NCBI RefSeq assembly: GCF_001597745.1
Contig: NZ_LUHJ01000061.1
Coordinates: 271,608 to 335,607 of the forward strand
Reading direction: 5' to 3'
DNA from: Anabaena sp. 4-3
Lineage (GTDB): Bacteria; Cyanobacteriota; Cyanobacteriia; Cyanobacteriales; Nostocaceae
DNA: 64,000 nt
The translations under genes and the position numbers were made by a program. Shown here piece by piece: positions 17,658 through 27,136 of the stretch; the first letter of the stretch is position 1; every line of letters starts with the position of its first letter. Under the pieces are notes generated by a model that was not told the DNA's origin, searched no databases, and saw only the letters and a list, made by a program, of their open reading frames with translations.

Positions 17658-19019
17658 GTGAGCAGACATCAGGAATACAGTAGACTTGAGGAGACACAGA
17701 CAACAGATGTAGCAGCACCTAAGCCACTGTTAACTTTACCAGATGCAGTTGCTTTAATTGTAGGTATTGTCATCGGTGCAGGTATTTTTCAAACACCTGC
17801 ATTGGTAGCAAATCAAGCAGGTAGTGATATTGCTGTACTGCTGTTGTGGCTAGCTGGTGGCGTAATCTCTATTATTGGTGCATTGTGCTATGCAGAGTTA
17901 ACAACAACCTATCCTCATGTTGGTGGTGTTTACTATTATCTGAAACGGGCGTTTGGAAGAGTAATTGCATTTTTATTTGCCTGGGCGCGGCTGATGGTGA
18001 TTCAGACGGGTTCTATTACTCTGTTAGCATTTGTCTTTGGTGACTATGCTACTCAAATATGGCGACTAGGTACATTTTCATCGGCTGTATATGCAGCAGT
18101 CGCAATTACTGTATTTACAGCCTTGAATATTGTAGGTTTGCAGCAAGGGAAGTGGACACAAAATTTACTAACGCTGGCCAAAGTCTTAGGTTTGTTATTA
18201 GTAGTGATACTGGGGCTGAGTGTAACTGGTAGTTCCAGTCCTATTCCCAGCGAGTCTGTTTCCTCTGGCTCTTGGGGGCTGGCTATGGTGTTTGTGTTGC
18301 TGTCTTATGGAGGTTGGAACGAAGCGGCTTACATATCAGCCGAAATCCAAAACCGAAGGCGTAACATGGCGCGATCGCTATTTTGGAGTATTGGCATTAT
18401 TACAGCTATTTACTTGCTGATCAACTGGGCTTACCTGCGAGGCTTGGGGTTAGGCAACATGGCTAAATCAGAAGCCGTAGCCGCAGATTTAATGCGCTCG
18501 ATTTGGGGCGCACCGGGAGCGTTATTAATTAGCGTTTTGATTGCCATTTGTACTTTAGGCGCGCTCAACGCCACTATTTTTACAGGTTCTCGGACTAATT
18601 ACGCTCTCGGACAAGATTTTTCCTTGTTTGGTTTTATGGGACGCTGGCAACAACGCCCCAGCACTCCCACCTCTGCCTTACTTGTACAAGCGGCGATCGC
18701 TCTATTACTGGTTTTATTAGGCACATTTACCCGCAAAGGGTTTGAAACAATGGTGGATTACACCGCCCCGGTATTTTGGTTCTTTTTTCTGCTTTCCGGC
18801 ATATCCCTAATAGTATTACGCCACCGTGACCCAGATATTCCCCGACCGTTTCGAGTGCCTTTTTATCCCCTGACACCTTTGCTGTTTTGTCTAGTTTGCG
18901 GCTACTTACTTTACTCCAGCTTAGTTTATACCAATGTAGGCGCATTAGTTGGTGTTTTGGTAGTAGCAGCCGGTATTCCTTTTTTAATTTGGAATCGTTA
19001 CCACCAAACTAGGGCGTAA
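17658..19019 (+). CDS. APC-family amino-acid permease
   Basis: 453 residues with about twelve membrane helices, an amino acid-polyamine-organocation permease. The first helix carries the family motif VGIVIGAGIFQTPALVA (residues about 36-52), where the broken helix binds the substrate backbone. FVLLSYGGWNEAAYISAEIQ in helix 6 and ALNATIFTGSRTNYALGQD in helix 8 resemble the LAT/SteT subgroup of exchangers and transporters. It starts with GTG 17658; AAGGAG at 17647-17652 is five bases upstream, which supports it. Substrate not predictable. Confidence 0.88.
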   Translation: MSRHQEYSRLEETQTTDVAAPKPLLTLPDAVALIVGIVIGAGIFQTPALVANQAGSDIAVLLLWLAGGVISIIGALCYAELTTTYPHVGGVYYYLKRAFGRVIAFLFAWARLMVIQTGSITLLAFVFGDYATQIWRLGTFSSAVYAAVAITVFTALNIVGLQQGKWTQNLLTLAKVLGLLLVVILGLSVTGSSSPIPSESVSSGSWGLAMVFVLLSYGGWNEAAYISAEIQNRRRNMARSLFWSIGIITAIYLLINWAYLRGLGLGNMAKSEAVAADLMRSIWGAPGALLISVLIAICTLGALNATIFTGSRTNYALGQDFSLFGFMGRWQQRPSTPTSALLVQAAIALLLVLLGTFTRKGFETMVDYTAPVFWFFFLLSGISLIVLRHRDPDIPRPFRVPFYPLTPLLFCLVCGYLLYSSLVYTNVGALVGVLVVAAGIPFLIWNRYHQTRA

Positions 19020-19080
19020 GTAATTCAACATCCGTTGGGGAACTGGCTACAAAATTCAAACAAAGACATTGGAGAAAACT

Positions 19081-19728
19081 ATGACATTGCCAAAAATCCT
19101 GCTTTTGTTGGTGACAGGAGTGAGTATTGCTAGTGTGGGACTTGCTGGTTGCACAACCCCACAACAGGATTTACAAGCCCAAACACAACCTTCTGCACCG
19201 ACTTTAGCAGGGGAAACTCAAGCACAAGTTCCCCTCAAACCCCAAGAACGTCCTGCTGATGTTCCTTACGTACCAACACCTCAGCCAGTAGTAGATGCGA
19301 TGTTAGAGGTAGCCCAGGTAAATAAAAATGATGTTCTTTATGACTTGGGTAGTGGTGACGGACGAATTGTAATTACAGCTGCTCAAAAATACGGGACAAG
19401 AGGTGTAGGAATAGATATTAATCCAGAACGCATTCAAGAGGCTAACACCAATGCCAAGAATGCAAAAGTAACAGATAGGGTGCAGTTTGTTCAACAAGAC
19501 TTGTTCAATACTGACTTGAGTGAAGCAACAGTAGTTACACTTTATCTGTTGCCTGATATCAATCTCAAACTGCGCCCTAAACTATTTAAAGAACTAAAAC
19601 CCGGTACTAGGGTTGTCTCCCATGCCTTCAATATGGGTGAGTGGAAACCAGAAAAAACCCTGCAAGTTGATGGCAGAACCATTTACTATTGGGTGATACC
19701 CACAGAAATACCCGCTAATTTGCGTTAA
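19081..19728 (+). CDS. Lipoprotein with class I SAM-dependent methyltransferase domain
   Basis: 215 residues. The N-terminus is a lipoprotein signal: LLLLVTGVSIASVGLAGC, with lipobox L-A-G-C ending at Cys24. A Gln/Pro-rich linker (25-60) precedes a Rossmann-type methyltransferase domain: motif I VLYDLGSGDGRIV at about 82-94, and an acidic end of strand 2 in VGIDINPERI. Family members usually methylate small molecules or proteins, but this one would sit outside the cytoplasm where SAM is scarce. ATG 19081 is chosen since GGAG (19071-19074) lies six bases upstream; the longer TTG start overlaps that site. Confidence 0.8.
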   Translation: MTLPKILLLLVTGVSIASVGLAGCTTPQQDLQAQTQPSAPTLAGETQAQVPLKPQERPADVPYVPTPQPVVDAMLEVAQVNKNDVLYDLGSGDGRIVITAAQKYGTRGVGIDINPERIQEANTNAKNAKVTDRVQFVQQDLFNTDLSEATVVTLYLLPDINLKLRPKLFKELKPGTRVVSHAFNMGEWKPEKTLQVDGRTIYYWVIPTEIPANLR

Positions 19729-19754
19729 AGCTAGACAACGGAGACAGAACAATT

Positions 19755-19786
19755 TTAGATTTTAGATTGTTCAATCTAAAATCTAA
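19755..19786. repeat. Perfect 15-bp inverted repeat
   Basis: TTAGATTTTAGATTG (19755-19769) and CAATCTAAAATCTAA (19772-19786) form a perfect stem with a two-base gap 26 bases after the methyltransferase stop. It lacks a long T run; it could be a 3' stabiliser or a dispersed repeat. Confidence 0.65.
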
Positions 19787-20006
19787 TTCCCCACTAAAAC
19801 TTTTTGAACAGTATTCACACAACACATTCTGTAGATGGATGTCATCACGTAAATTGTGCTTTACCAGCACCATCCCAATCACGCTATAATCGATGTTTGG
19901 GCGAATTTTTTAGAAAATAAGAAATCTCTAGTTAAAAGATGATTACACTTATGGTAAAGAATGCTAGAGTTGCAAGAAATTCATCGCAACTTTTCAGCGA
20001 GTATTC

Positions 20007-22211
20007 ATGCTGAAGAAATTACAAGAAAAACCAATTACTATCATTGCAGGTGCGGCACTGTTTGCTTTTTCAGCTGGGGCGATGGTGTCAGCACCGCAAA
20101 TCGGCAAATCCTTGGGCGAATGGCTGAATGTGTCTCAAACTCAGCAGCCTGAACAGCTAACTGAAGCCACCAAGGCTCAATCAGCTGTGTTTCCACTGAT
20201 AGCACAAGCCCCCCCAGAGCGAGCCGCACAATTAGAAGCCATCGTCAAAAATGGACGTTCACCAGACAGAGAACGAGCGCGTTATCTGTTGGCGAGTGAT
20301 TATATCGATACAAAGCAAGCGCAAAAAGCACTCTCATTACTCACAGGGCTAGAAAGAGATTATCCAGCCTTAGCACCTTATATTTTGTTGAAACAAGCCC
20401 AAGCCCAGGATATGTTGGGAGAGGATGGTAAAGCTTCTGATCTCAGACGAAAGGTACTCAAAGATTATCCCAAGGAAGCGGCGGCGGTAAAAGCCAAGTA
20501 TCTCATTGCCCAACCCAAGCTACATGATACAGCGATCGCTCAATTTCCTTCCCATCCCCTCACCTGGGAAATTATCAGAAAGCGGTTGCAAGAGAACCCC
20601 AACCAGCCGCAGTTAAAATTAATATTGGCTCAATATGCCCATCATCAACCCGGTATAGTCGGGGTGTTAGATCAACTGAGCAAACAGCCCAACCTCAAAC
20701 CAGAAGCATGGGAAATTATTGGCACAGCTTACTGGGAAAATAATCAATTTAGCAAAGCGGCGGCGGCTTACGCCAAAGCACCGAAAACAGCACGTAACCT
20801 TTACCGCACGGCGCGGGGGTTGCAAGTGGGTGGTAAAGACACAGACACAGCGATCGCCACTTATAATCAACTCATACAGCAATTTCCAGAGGCCAAAGAA
20901 ACAGGTACAGGCTTAATACGTCTAGCGGAAATGACAACAAACCGCAAAGATGCCATACCTTATCTTGACCAAGTAATTGCCAAGTTTCCACAGCAAGCTA
21001 GTCAAGCCCTGGAAAAAAAAGCCGAAATTCTCCAAGCCCTCAATAATCAACAAGCAGCCCAACAAACCTGGGAATTACTGCTCACCCAGTACGGTAAATC
21101 TGATGAAGCCGCAGAATATCGCTGGAAAAATGCCAAACAACAAGCCAAAGCTAGAAATTATGCCGCCGCTTGGAAATGGGCAAGACCAATTGTCACCGAA
21201 AACCCAAATCATATTCTAGCTCCCAGAGCCGGTTTTTGGGTGGGCAAATGGGCAACCAACCTAGGTAAAGAAGAAGAAGCTAAAAAAGCTTATGAGTATG
21301 TGGTGGGCTATTTTCCTCACTCTTACTATGCTTGGCGATCAGCAAATCTGTTGGGGTTGAATGTCGGTGACTTTAACAATATCCGCCAACTCAACCCAGA
21401 AGTAGTTCCACACCAGCGACCTGTACCATTGGCTGGTTCTGTCACTTTCAAAGAATTATATCTGCTTGGTCAAGACCGTGATGCGTGGCTGCAATGGGAG
21501 ACAGAATATACCAATAAACAGCAGCCGACAGTCGCCGAGCAATTTACGGAAGGCTTAATGCGTCTAGCACGGGGTGAAAATCTCTCCGGTATTGGCATTA
21601 TCTCGAAATTAGAAGACAGAGAAACACCAGAAGAACAAGCCCAATATCAGGAATTAAGCCAACAAATTACCTACTGGCAAGCCCGTTACCCCTTTCCCTA
21701 CCTGCGAGAAATCGCGAAATGGTCATCTGAACGACAACTTAACCCCTTACTGGTAACGGGGCTGATGCGTCAAGAGTCACGATTTGAACCAAAAATTAAA
21801 TCTATTGCTGGGGCTACTGGTTTAATGCAAGTCATGCCAGCTACAGGGCAATGGATAGCTTCTAAGATTTCCTTAGACCCCAAAACCATTGACTTAGAAA
21901 ACCCCAACGATAACATCATGCTGGGGACATGGTATTTAGATTATACCCATCAGGAATACGGGAATAATTCCATGTTAGCGATCGCCAGTTACAATGCTGG
22001 CCCCGGTAACGTTTCCAAATGGACGCGCACACTCCCCACTCAAGATCCAGATGAGTTTGTCGAAGCCATTCCTTTCAATGAAACCAGAAATTACGTCCGC
22101 CAAGTCTTCGGTAACTATTGGAACTATCTGCGACTTTATAACCCGGAAATATCCAAATTAGTCGCCAGATACTCAGCCCAACATCCCAGGCTACCAGGAG
22201 TTGGAGAATAA
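20007..22211 (+). CDS. Soluble lytic transglycosylase, Slt70-like
   Basis: 734 residues. Cleaves peptidoglycan glycan strands to 1,6-anhydromuropeptides in the periplasm. An N-terminal hydrophobic anchor/signal (ITIIAGAALFAFSAGAMV, residues 10-27) is followed by a long superhelical TPR-like region (about 60-560) and a C-terminal SLT domain (about 575-715). The catalytic Glu is residue 590 in LMRQESRFEP; the other SLT motifs are GATGLMQVMPAT and IASYNAGPGNVSKW. It faces no partner gene and has no overlap with its neighbours. ATG 20007 has weak upstream pairing. Confidence 0.93.
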   Translation: MLKKLQEKPITIIAGAALFAFSAGAMVSAPQIGKSLGEWLNVSQTQQPEQLTEATKAQSAVFPLIAQAPPERAAQLEAIVKNGRSPDRERARYLLASDYIDTKQAQKALSLLTGLERDYPALAPYILLKQAQAQDMLGEDGKASDLRRKVLKDYPKEAAAVKAKYLIAQPKLHDTAIAQFPSHPLTWEIIRKRLQENPNQPQLKLILAQYAHHQPGIVGVLDQLSKQPNLKPEAWEIIGTAYWENNQFSKAAAAYAKAPKTARNLYRTARGLQVGGKDTDTAIATYNQLIQQFPEAKETGTGLIRLAEMTTNRKDAIPYLDQVIAKFPQQASQALEKKAEILQALNNQQAAQQTWELLLTQYGKSDEAAEYRWKNAKQQAKARNYAAAWKWARPIVTENPNHILAPRAGFWVGKWATNLGKEEEAKKAYEYVVGYFPHSYYAWRSANLLGLNVGDFNNIRQLNPEVVPHQRPVPLAGSVTFKELYLLGQDRDAWLQWETEYTNKQQPTVAEQFTEGLMRLARGENLSGIGIISKLEDRETPEEQAQYQELSQQITYWQARYPFPYLREIAKWSSERQLNPLLVTGLMRQESRFEPKIKSIAGATGLMQVMPATGQWIASKISLDPKTIDLENPNDNIMLGTWYLDYTHQEYGNNSMLAIASYNAGPGNVSKWTRTLPTQDPDEFVEAIPFNETRNYVRQVFGNYWNYLRLYNPEISKLVARYSAQHPRLPGVGE

Positions 22212-22303
22212 TCAACTTAGGTACTTCAAAAGTTACACTACCCGCAATCACCCAAAGCGGTTAAATTGTGGGTAGTTGATTTGACAAAACTGTAAATTTG
22301 GTT

Positions 22304-22801
22304 ATGCTTAGACAGAAATTACTCTCATTGCTAACCATAACTCTTAGCCCGATGTTCCTGTTCCCGATTTCCCACTCCATAGCGGAAACAGCATCCATCC
22401 CCAAACCTTCTGATGCACCTTTGCGATTGGAATTATTAACTAACCCAAAGGAATCTATAGTTACAGCTAATACCATTAGGTTACAAGGATTAACTATTCC
22501 TAGTTTATGGTTAGCAAAAGAAATTACTGAAAATAAGCTGTTAGATAACTGGATAGCATACCCAGCTACCGAACAAGAACCGGCTAGAGTAGACCTCATA
22601 GTTAATCAACAAATTTGGAGTTTGCTAGATTATCTAGAACGTTACGACTTTGTAAATCGCTTGGGTAGCACAGCTAGGAAGGATAATTATAACCTGCGGG
22701 TGTTTAATTACCAAGGTAATATGTTAGCAACCTATACCTGTAATTTTGGCAATAAACCAGCTGCTTGTAATATTCAGATGAATTTCCAATTCAAGTTATA
22801 G
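22304..22801 (+). CDS. Exported protein of unknown function
   Basis: 165 residues with a signal peptide (LLSLLTITLSPMFLFPISHSIA, cleavage after about residue 27). The mature part contains SIVTANTIRLQGLTIPSLWL and NRLGSTARKDNYNLRVFN; two Cys near the end (YTCNFGNKPAACN) could form a disulfide. It is not a family I recognise. ATG 22304 is used instead of a TTG two codons upstream. It is convergent with the binding-protein gene that follows. Confidence 0.65.
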   Translation: MLRQKLLSLLTITLSPMFLFPISHSIAETASIPKPSDAPLRLELLTNPKESIVTANTIRLQGLTIPSLWLAKEITENKLLDNWIAYPATEQEPARVDLIVNQQIWSLLDYLERYDFVNRLGSTARKDNYNLRVFNYQGNMLATYTCNFGNKPAACNIQMNFQFKL

Positions 22802-22884
22802 CGATGTTCAACGAGAGTGAGCAGAGACATAATTAAACGCAGATAAACGCAGATGAATCTGTATGCTATGGGTTGACATCAGAA

Positions 22885-24051
22885 TTACGCCTTGATTTTG
22901 CTAAATAAAGATTCGTATTGCTGGGCTATAGGTGGCTGTAGGGGTAGCAAAAATTCGCTTTTGTCCAAGACTTCACGATTATTGAGTAACAAACTGGTGA
23001 ATGATGCGGGAATATCAGCAGCAACGATATTTGTAGGAATTGGTGAATTACTTTGAGTCCGCAAAGCAATTTGCTTGGCGATGTTTGGCTGCCAACAAAA
23101 ATCAATCCATTGAGATGATAAATCATCCTGAGCCGCTCCTTTGGGACTTACCCATAAGTCCGCCCAAATTGCTGTCCCTGAACTTGGAATAATCATCTTT
23201 AATTGCGGATAACGGCTTAAAATAGGGACTACATCATTTGACCAACCAACGGCTAGCCAAGTATCACCAATAATCAGAGGTTGCAGGTAAGTGTTAGAAC
23301 TGTAGAATTTTACCTGTTGGTTTAATGTTCGCAGTTGTTGTTCTAATTCGGGAACTGCATCTAAATTTTCGGTGTTATATGATTTACCGAGTTTCTTTAA
23401 GACTAAGCCAATAACTTCTCTGGGATGGTTTAATAAAGAAAAACGCTCTTTGAGTTCTGCTCGCCACAAATCACTCCAATCCTGGGGTATCCATCCCAAT
23501 TCTTTAAACTTATCTTGGTTATAGACAATGACTGTACTACCCCAACGGTAAGGAGCAGCCCAAACCTTTCCTTGCAAATCTGGGAAACCTTGCTGATTGC
23601 GGGTTACTAATTTCTGCCATCTAGCATCTAACTCAGACCAATGTTTTAATTGTTTTGGTTCTAGTGGTTGAATCAGTTGTTGTGCAATTGCCGTTTTTAG
23701 CCAATAGTCTCCCAATGTTACCAAGTTGGCTACAGCAGATGATTGGGACTGTCTAAATGGGATGAACCGCGTCCATTCTTGATCCTGTTTGGCTGTCGGT
23801 TTTTGCTGCCAGGTTTGTAATTGCTTAAATATATCTTGTAATTGAGGAACAGGTGCAAATTTGACTTGTACTTGTTGTGTCAAATTGCGTCGAAACTGGT
23901 CAACTACTTGAGCAGGGATAGAACTTTTGAGTAATTGAACGTTGAGTTTTGCCTGTTTGCTGTCAGCACAGCCAACTAGCAGTTGTGAAACTGCCAAGCC
24001 ACCCATGCTAATTAAAAAAGACCTTCTATCCATTGATTGATAGCTATACAT
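22885..24051 (-). CDS. Extracytoplasmic solute-binding lipoprotein, polyamine-type
   Basis: 388 residues. The start has a twin-arginine motif (MDRRSFLISMGG) followed by a lipobox (LLVGC, Cys28 from the first Met), so it is probably Tat-exported and lipid-anchored. The body resembles PotD/spermidine-putrescine binding proteins: AAPYRWGSTVIVYN, LGWIPQDWSDLW, IPSSGTAIWADLWVSPKGA. No permease or ATPase gene is adjacent, so it is an orphan binding protein here. A second ATG at 24033 (MDRRSFL) would suit a Tat signal equally well. Confidence 0.8.
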   Translation of the reverse strand: MYSYQSMDRRSFLISMGGLAVSQLLVGCADSKQAKLNVQLLKSSIPAQVVDQFRRNLTQQVQVKFAPVPQLQDIFKQLQTWQQKPTAKQDQEWTRFIPFRQSQSSAVANLVTLGDYWLKTAIAQQLIQPLEPKQLKHWSELDARWQKLVTRNQQGFPDLQGKVWAAPYRWGSTVIVYNQDKFKELGWIPQDWSDLWRAELKERFSLLNHPREVIGLVLKKLGKSYNTENLDAVPELEQQLRTLNQQVKFYSSNTYLQPLIIGDTWLAVGWSNDVVPILSRYPQLKMIIPSSGTAIWADLWVSPKGAAQDDLSSQWIDFCWQPNIAKQIALRTQSNSPIPTNIVAADIPASFTSLLLNNREVLDKSEFLLPLQPPIAQQYESLFSKIKA

Positions 24052-24618
24052 AGTTTAAAGTTATATAAAGATAAATTATGGTTTGATTACAAAATCATTG
24101 TCGTTTGTCCAAATATATCTCCTATCTCATACCCTGCCATCATCCAATGTAGCACCGGTTATTTTCAGGAATTACCCAAGTTTTGCTCAATCAGACTCTT
24201 TGTGTTGCATGAGCAAATCAGATGGGGTTGCAGACAATTAATCGGCAGGAGACTTAACATAGTTGACATTTGCTGATTCATATATTTTGGATTTCTACAA
24301 ATTAAGTTTAATTTATTTAAAAACTTGATGAAAGATGAAATAACGGGATTAATAGGTTTTATATCTATTTATCAGCAATTTAGCAGCTAACGCATTAGTA
24401 ATTAACTTGATAGATTTGACAGCATTAACCGATATAACTTAACCTTTCTTAATTAAATAATGAGTAACGGCTTGATTAACTATTGAATTACATCTATAAA
24501 TAAATCCCTATGTTGAGCATTCCAACGTAAGGTTTGAATCATTAAATAATTCATAAGTATGTTTAACATTGACAGTAAATTGAATAACATATAGAAAATG
24601 TGCGGATGAGGGTATTAA
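24052..24618. other. AT-rich intergenic region, no gene seen
   Basis: 567 bases between two divergent genes. A 79-codon frame at 24037-24276 has no supporting signal and an unlikely composition. I see no strong hairpin or repeat. Confidence 0.4.
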
Positions 24619-24993
24619 ATGGAGCCATTACAACAACAAATCCTAACTGTAAGTCATAAGCTGGATGCCCTCTACCAGTTTATAGAGCAGCTTGACTTGA
24701 AAGTTTCTCAAGCTGTTTCAGAATGTTCCTTAGCCAGAACACAAGCGAAGGAGAGTTTGCGGGAAAATAGCTTTACTGGTTATTCTCAATTAAAAGGACA
24801 TCTCAGTTTCAATGCCGAACTGGAACACAAGGATATATTGACAGATGGCATTTATCTAGACATGAATCGCCAAGATGGAGAGAAAACTATAGCCCCGGAA
24901 ATTCAAGTACAACGACTGACGGCACAATTAACAGCAGCATACAATCGGATTGCCGCTTTAGAAGAGCAATTATTGAAAGAGAGAATTCATTAA
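24619..24993 (+). CDS. Small coiled-coil protein of unknown function
   Basis: 124 residues, cytoplasmic. Heptad-like helices at both ends (residues 5-45, QQILTVSHKLDALYQFIEQL; and 95-122, RLTAQLTAAYNRIAALEEQ) suggest a dimeric coiled coil with a polar middle. No domain recognised. GAGGG lies about seven bases upstream of the ATG and a clear terminator follows, so it is a single-gene transcript. Confidence 0.65.
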   Translation: MEPLQQQILTVSHKLDALYQFIEQLDLKVSQAVSECSLARTQAKESLRENSFTGYSQLKGHLSFNAELEHKDILTDGIYLDMNRQDGEKTIAPEIQVQRLTAQLTAAYNRIAALEEQLLKERIH

Positions 24994-25022
24994 GTAGTCA
25001 AGAGTCAATATTCCTAAGACTT

Positions 25023-25049
25023 ACCGGAATTTTGGAGTCCGGTTTTTTG
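25023..25049 (+). terminator. Rho-independent terminator
   Basis: ACCGGA (25023-25028) pairs with TCCGGT (25038-25043), followed by TTTTTTG. It ends the coiled-coil gene and lies immediately before the convergent cobT stop. Confidence 0.85.
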
Positions 25050-26195
25050 TTATGAACTAGGGAGTTGGCTAAGTTGCTGAATTTGGTTTTCAATCGCTGC
25101 CAACAGTTGATGTTGCTGCCAATCTTGGCAAAGATGGGCGGCTATACAAGCTGCGCCAGCACCTACACCTTCTTTAACAAAACCTTTCTCATAAGCTTGC
25201 AGTTGGGAGTAGCGAGAATCGGCAAAATCCAACTTGGTAGCTAGGAGGGGAGGGGTGTGTGCATTTAAACTGAGGGCAAGGTTAACAGTATCACCTGTGG
25301 GATCTTCTGCTACCCAACGGGTTGTACCGACAACTACGGCGGAGGGTTGCCAAGATAGGCTATAAGTTTGAGCGATCGCACTCATCAGGGCATACACTGC
25401 CAACATTTGGGTGCCACCAGCCAATAGTACACCACAACGACGACTAGCGGCGATCGCCATTCCCGCCACGACTACCTGCATAGGATCACCCACTGAGGCA
25501 GCGAGTTCTAAAGGATCATGAGGGAGACAGGAAGTAACATCTAGCTTGTCCCCTTTGCCTTGTCTCTTGTTCATCCTCTCCAACCCTTGCTGCACCACTT
25601 GCCATTTCTGTTGATGATTACAAATTGGGTGGCTACTGTTGACCTTTCCTACTGCATTTATACCCAAGCCAGTTAAAATTGCCAAAGCCGTGGTAGTACC
25701 ACCAACAACACATTCACTTAAAATCAGATACCCGGTTTGAGATTTAGCCGCCAAGCGTTCACCCCAAAGCAATCCTTGTTTAAACAGACGATTGACAGTA
25801 GTTAACTCCATCGCTGCGCCTGTACTTAAACAATGAGCCGGAAAGCCACCCAAATCAATAATTGGCACAGCCGGGGGTTGAAGTAAACCCGCATTAAACA
25901 AATAAACTGGAAGATTAAAGGCTTCCACGACAGCGCGAGAAATTAGCACCGGAGACACTCCCGCACTCAGTGGTGGTAGAGAATATTGAGGCTGGTGTTT
26001 TGCACCGTAGTATAAAAATTCTGCATCAGCACAAGCAGTATATTTCCTATCCTCTGGAGTGCAACCAGCTGCTGAAATTCCAGGAATCAAACCAGTTTCC
26101 GTAAAACCTAAAACACAGACAAACACAGGTACATGACCGCGATATCGCCGCAGCCATGCTTCACCCTGTTCTATTTCAGTATAAATACTAATCAT
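25050..26195 (-). CDS. cobT: Cyanobacterial/archaeal-type CobT phosphoribosyltransferase
   Basis: 381 residues. Family of the nicotinate-nucleotide:dimethylbenzimidazole phosphoribosyltransferases in the TIGR00303/UPF0284 group, acting in the lower-ligand branch of cobamide synthesis. Recognised stretches are ECVVGGTTTALAILTGLG, SVGDPMQVVVAGMAIAAS, LLAGGTQMLAVYAL and a late EGVGAGAACIAA. The open frame runs 55 codons further upstream (to 26360), but that part is read from GTGTAGGGG repeats and contains no conserved sequence, so I start at ATG 26193-26195 (MISIYTEIEQG). Its pathway partner cobQ is about 36 kb away in the window. Confidence 0.82.
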   Translation of the reverse strand: MISIYTEIEQGEAWLRRYRGHVPVFVCVLGFTETGLIPGISAAGCTPEDRKYTACADAEFLYYGAKHQPQYSLPPLSAGVSPVLISRAVVEAFNLPVYLFNAGLLQPPAVPIIDLGGFPAHCLSTGAAMELTTVNRLFKQGLLWGERLAAKSQTGYLILSECVVGGTTTALAILTGLGINAVGKVNSSHPICNHQQKWQVVQQGLERMNKRQGKGDKLDVTSCLPHDPLELAASVGDPMQVVVAGMAIAASRRCGVLLAGGTQMLAVYALMSAIAQTYSLSWQPSAVVVGTTRWVAEDPTGDTVNLALSLNAHTPPLLATKLDFADSRYSQLQAYEKGFVKEGVGAGAACIAAHLCQDWQQHQLLAAIENQIQQLSQLPSS

Positions 26196-26391
26196 AAATA
26201 TATAAACTGTATAAAAATATATTTTTACTTTCCCCACAGGAGGAGGCTTTTGAAACAGTAGTTTGCGGGTGTAGGGGTGTAGGGGTGTAGGGGGGATGAG
26301 GGAGATTTTTCCCCAGAAACTCTTGAATTTTGAATTGATTTGTCCCCAGTCAAGAGTCAAGAGTCCCCAATCCCTTCCACTCCCAGCGTTT

Positions 26392-27123
26392 CTAATAGTC
26401 CATTAGCACTTGCACCCAATTGGGTGGGCGAGGTATGGGATTTCCCAAACGGTCTAGTAACAACCATGCGGCTAAGTGTACTACAAACAGGTAGATAAAA
26501 TTATTGATGACAATCAAGGCTATTGCCCCCACTTGAATTAAAAACACACTAGGGCTAGCTAATAATCCCAACTTGAGGAATATCCACTCTGTCAGTTCTG
26601 TGACTTGGTTAATTACGTAAATCCATAGGTCTTCTCCCGATAAGATAGATAGCAACCACAGGCGGAAAAATACCCCTAAAGTACCTAATAAAGCTCCTAG
26701 GGTAATGGAGACAAGCCAAGGCACACGACGATACCATGTCGCCCCTAATAGCACACCCATAAACGCAAAGGGCATAACGAATAATAGACTACGAACTGGC
26801 CCCATCAATACCGACAGTAGTAACCCAGAGGTAACAGCCGCCATCCATGAGGCGCGTTTGCCCCAACGGAGATAAACTAAGGCTATGGGTACAGGGAAAA
26901 ATATCCGCAATACTGGCCCCAGGGGGAAGTAAAAATTAATGAACCAAATGAGGCTAGCAGCACTTGCTAAAAATGCTGTTTCTACCATCCTCAAGGGTGC
27001 ATCCACCTTTAATTGAGGTTGCTTGAGTTGTTCTGGCTGTTCTAACCCTTGATTGAGTGAGTTTTGAGATTCAGGGGATGAATCTTCCTCTGACTCATCT
27101 GGCAGAGAATTGAAAATACTCAT
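26392..27123 (-). CDS. DUF2232 membrane protein
   Basis: 243 residues. An acidic, Gln/Ser-rich cytoplasmic start (residues 1-42) precedes about six membrane helices; the family is DUF2232, related to small ECF-type/YybS membrane proteins. Recognised parts are FPVPIALVYLRWGKRASWMA, and LLFVMPFAFMGVLLGATWYR. It sits 13 bases downstream of the Crp-family regulator stop on the same strand and upstream of cobT, so the three probably form one unit. Function unknown; a substrate-capture subunit is only a guess. Confidence 0.75.
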   Translation of the reverse strand: MSIFNSLPDESEEDSSPESQNSLNQGLEQPEQLKQPQLKVDAPLRMVETAFLASAASLIWFINFYFPLGPVLRIFFPVPIALVYLRWGKRASWMAAVTSGLLLSVLMGPVRSLLFVMPFAFMGVLLGATWYRRVPWLVSITLGALLGTLGVFFRLWLLSILSGEDLWIYVINQVTELTEWIFLKLGLLASPSVFLIQVGAIALIVINNFIYLFVVHLAAWLLLDRLGNPIPRPPNWVQVLMDY

Positions 27124-27136
27124 CTGAAAAAATTAG

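Noticed and set aside
24037-24276. 79-codon plus-strand frame overlapping the start of the binding-protein gene
   Set aside because: Overlaps a well-supported gene on the other strand and has no coding signature.
26196-26360. N-terminal extension of the cobT frame
   Set aside because: Read from GTGTAGGGG-type tandem repeats; conserved sequence begins at MISIYTEIEQG.
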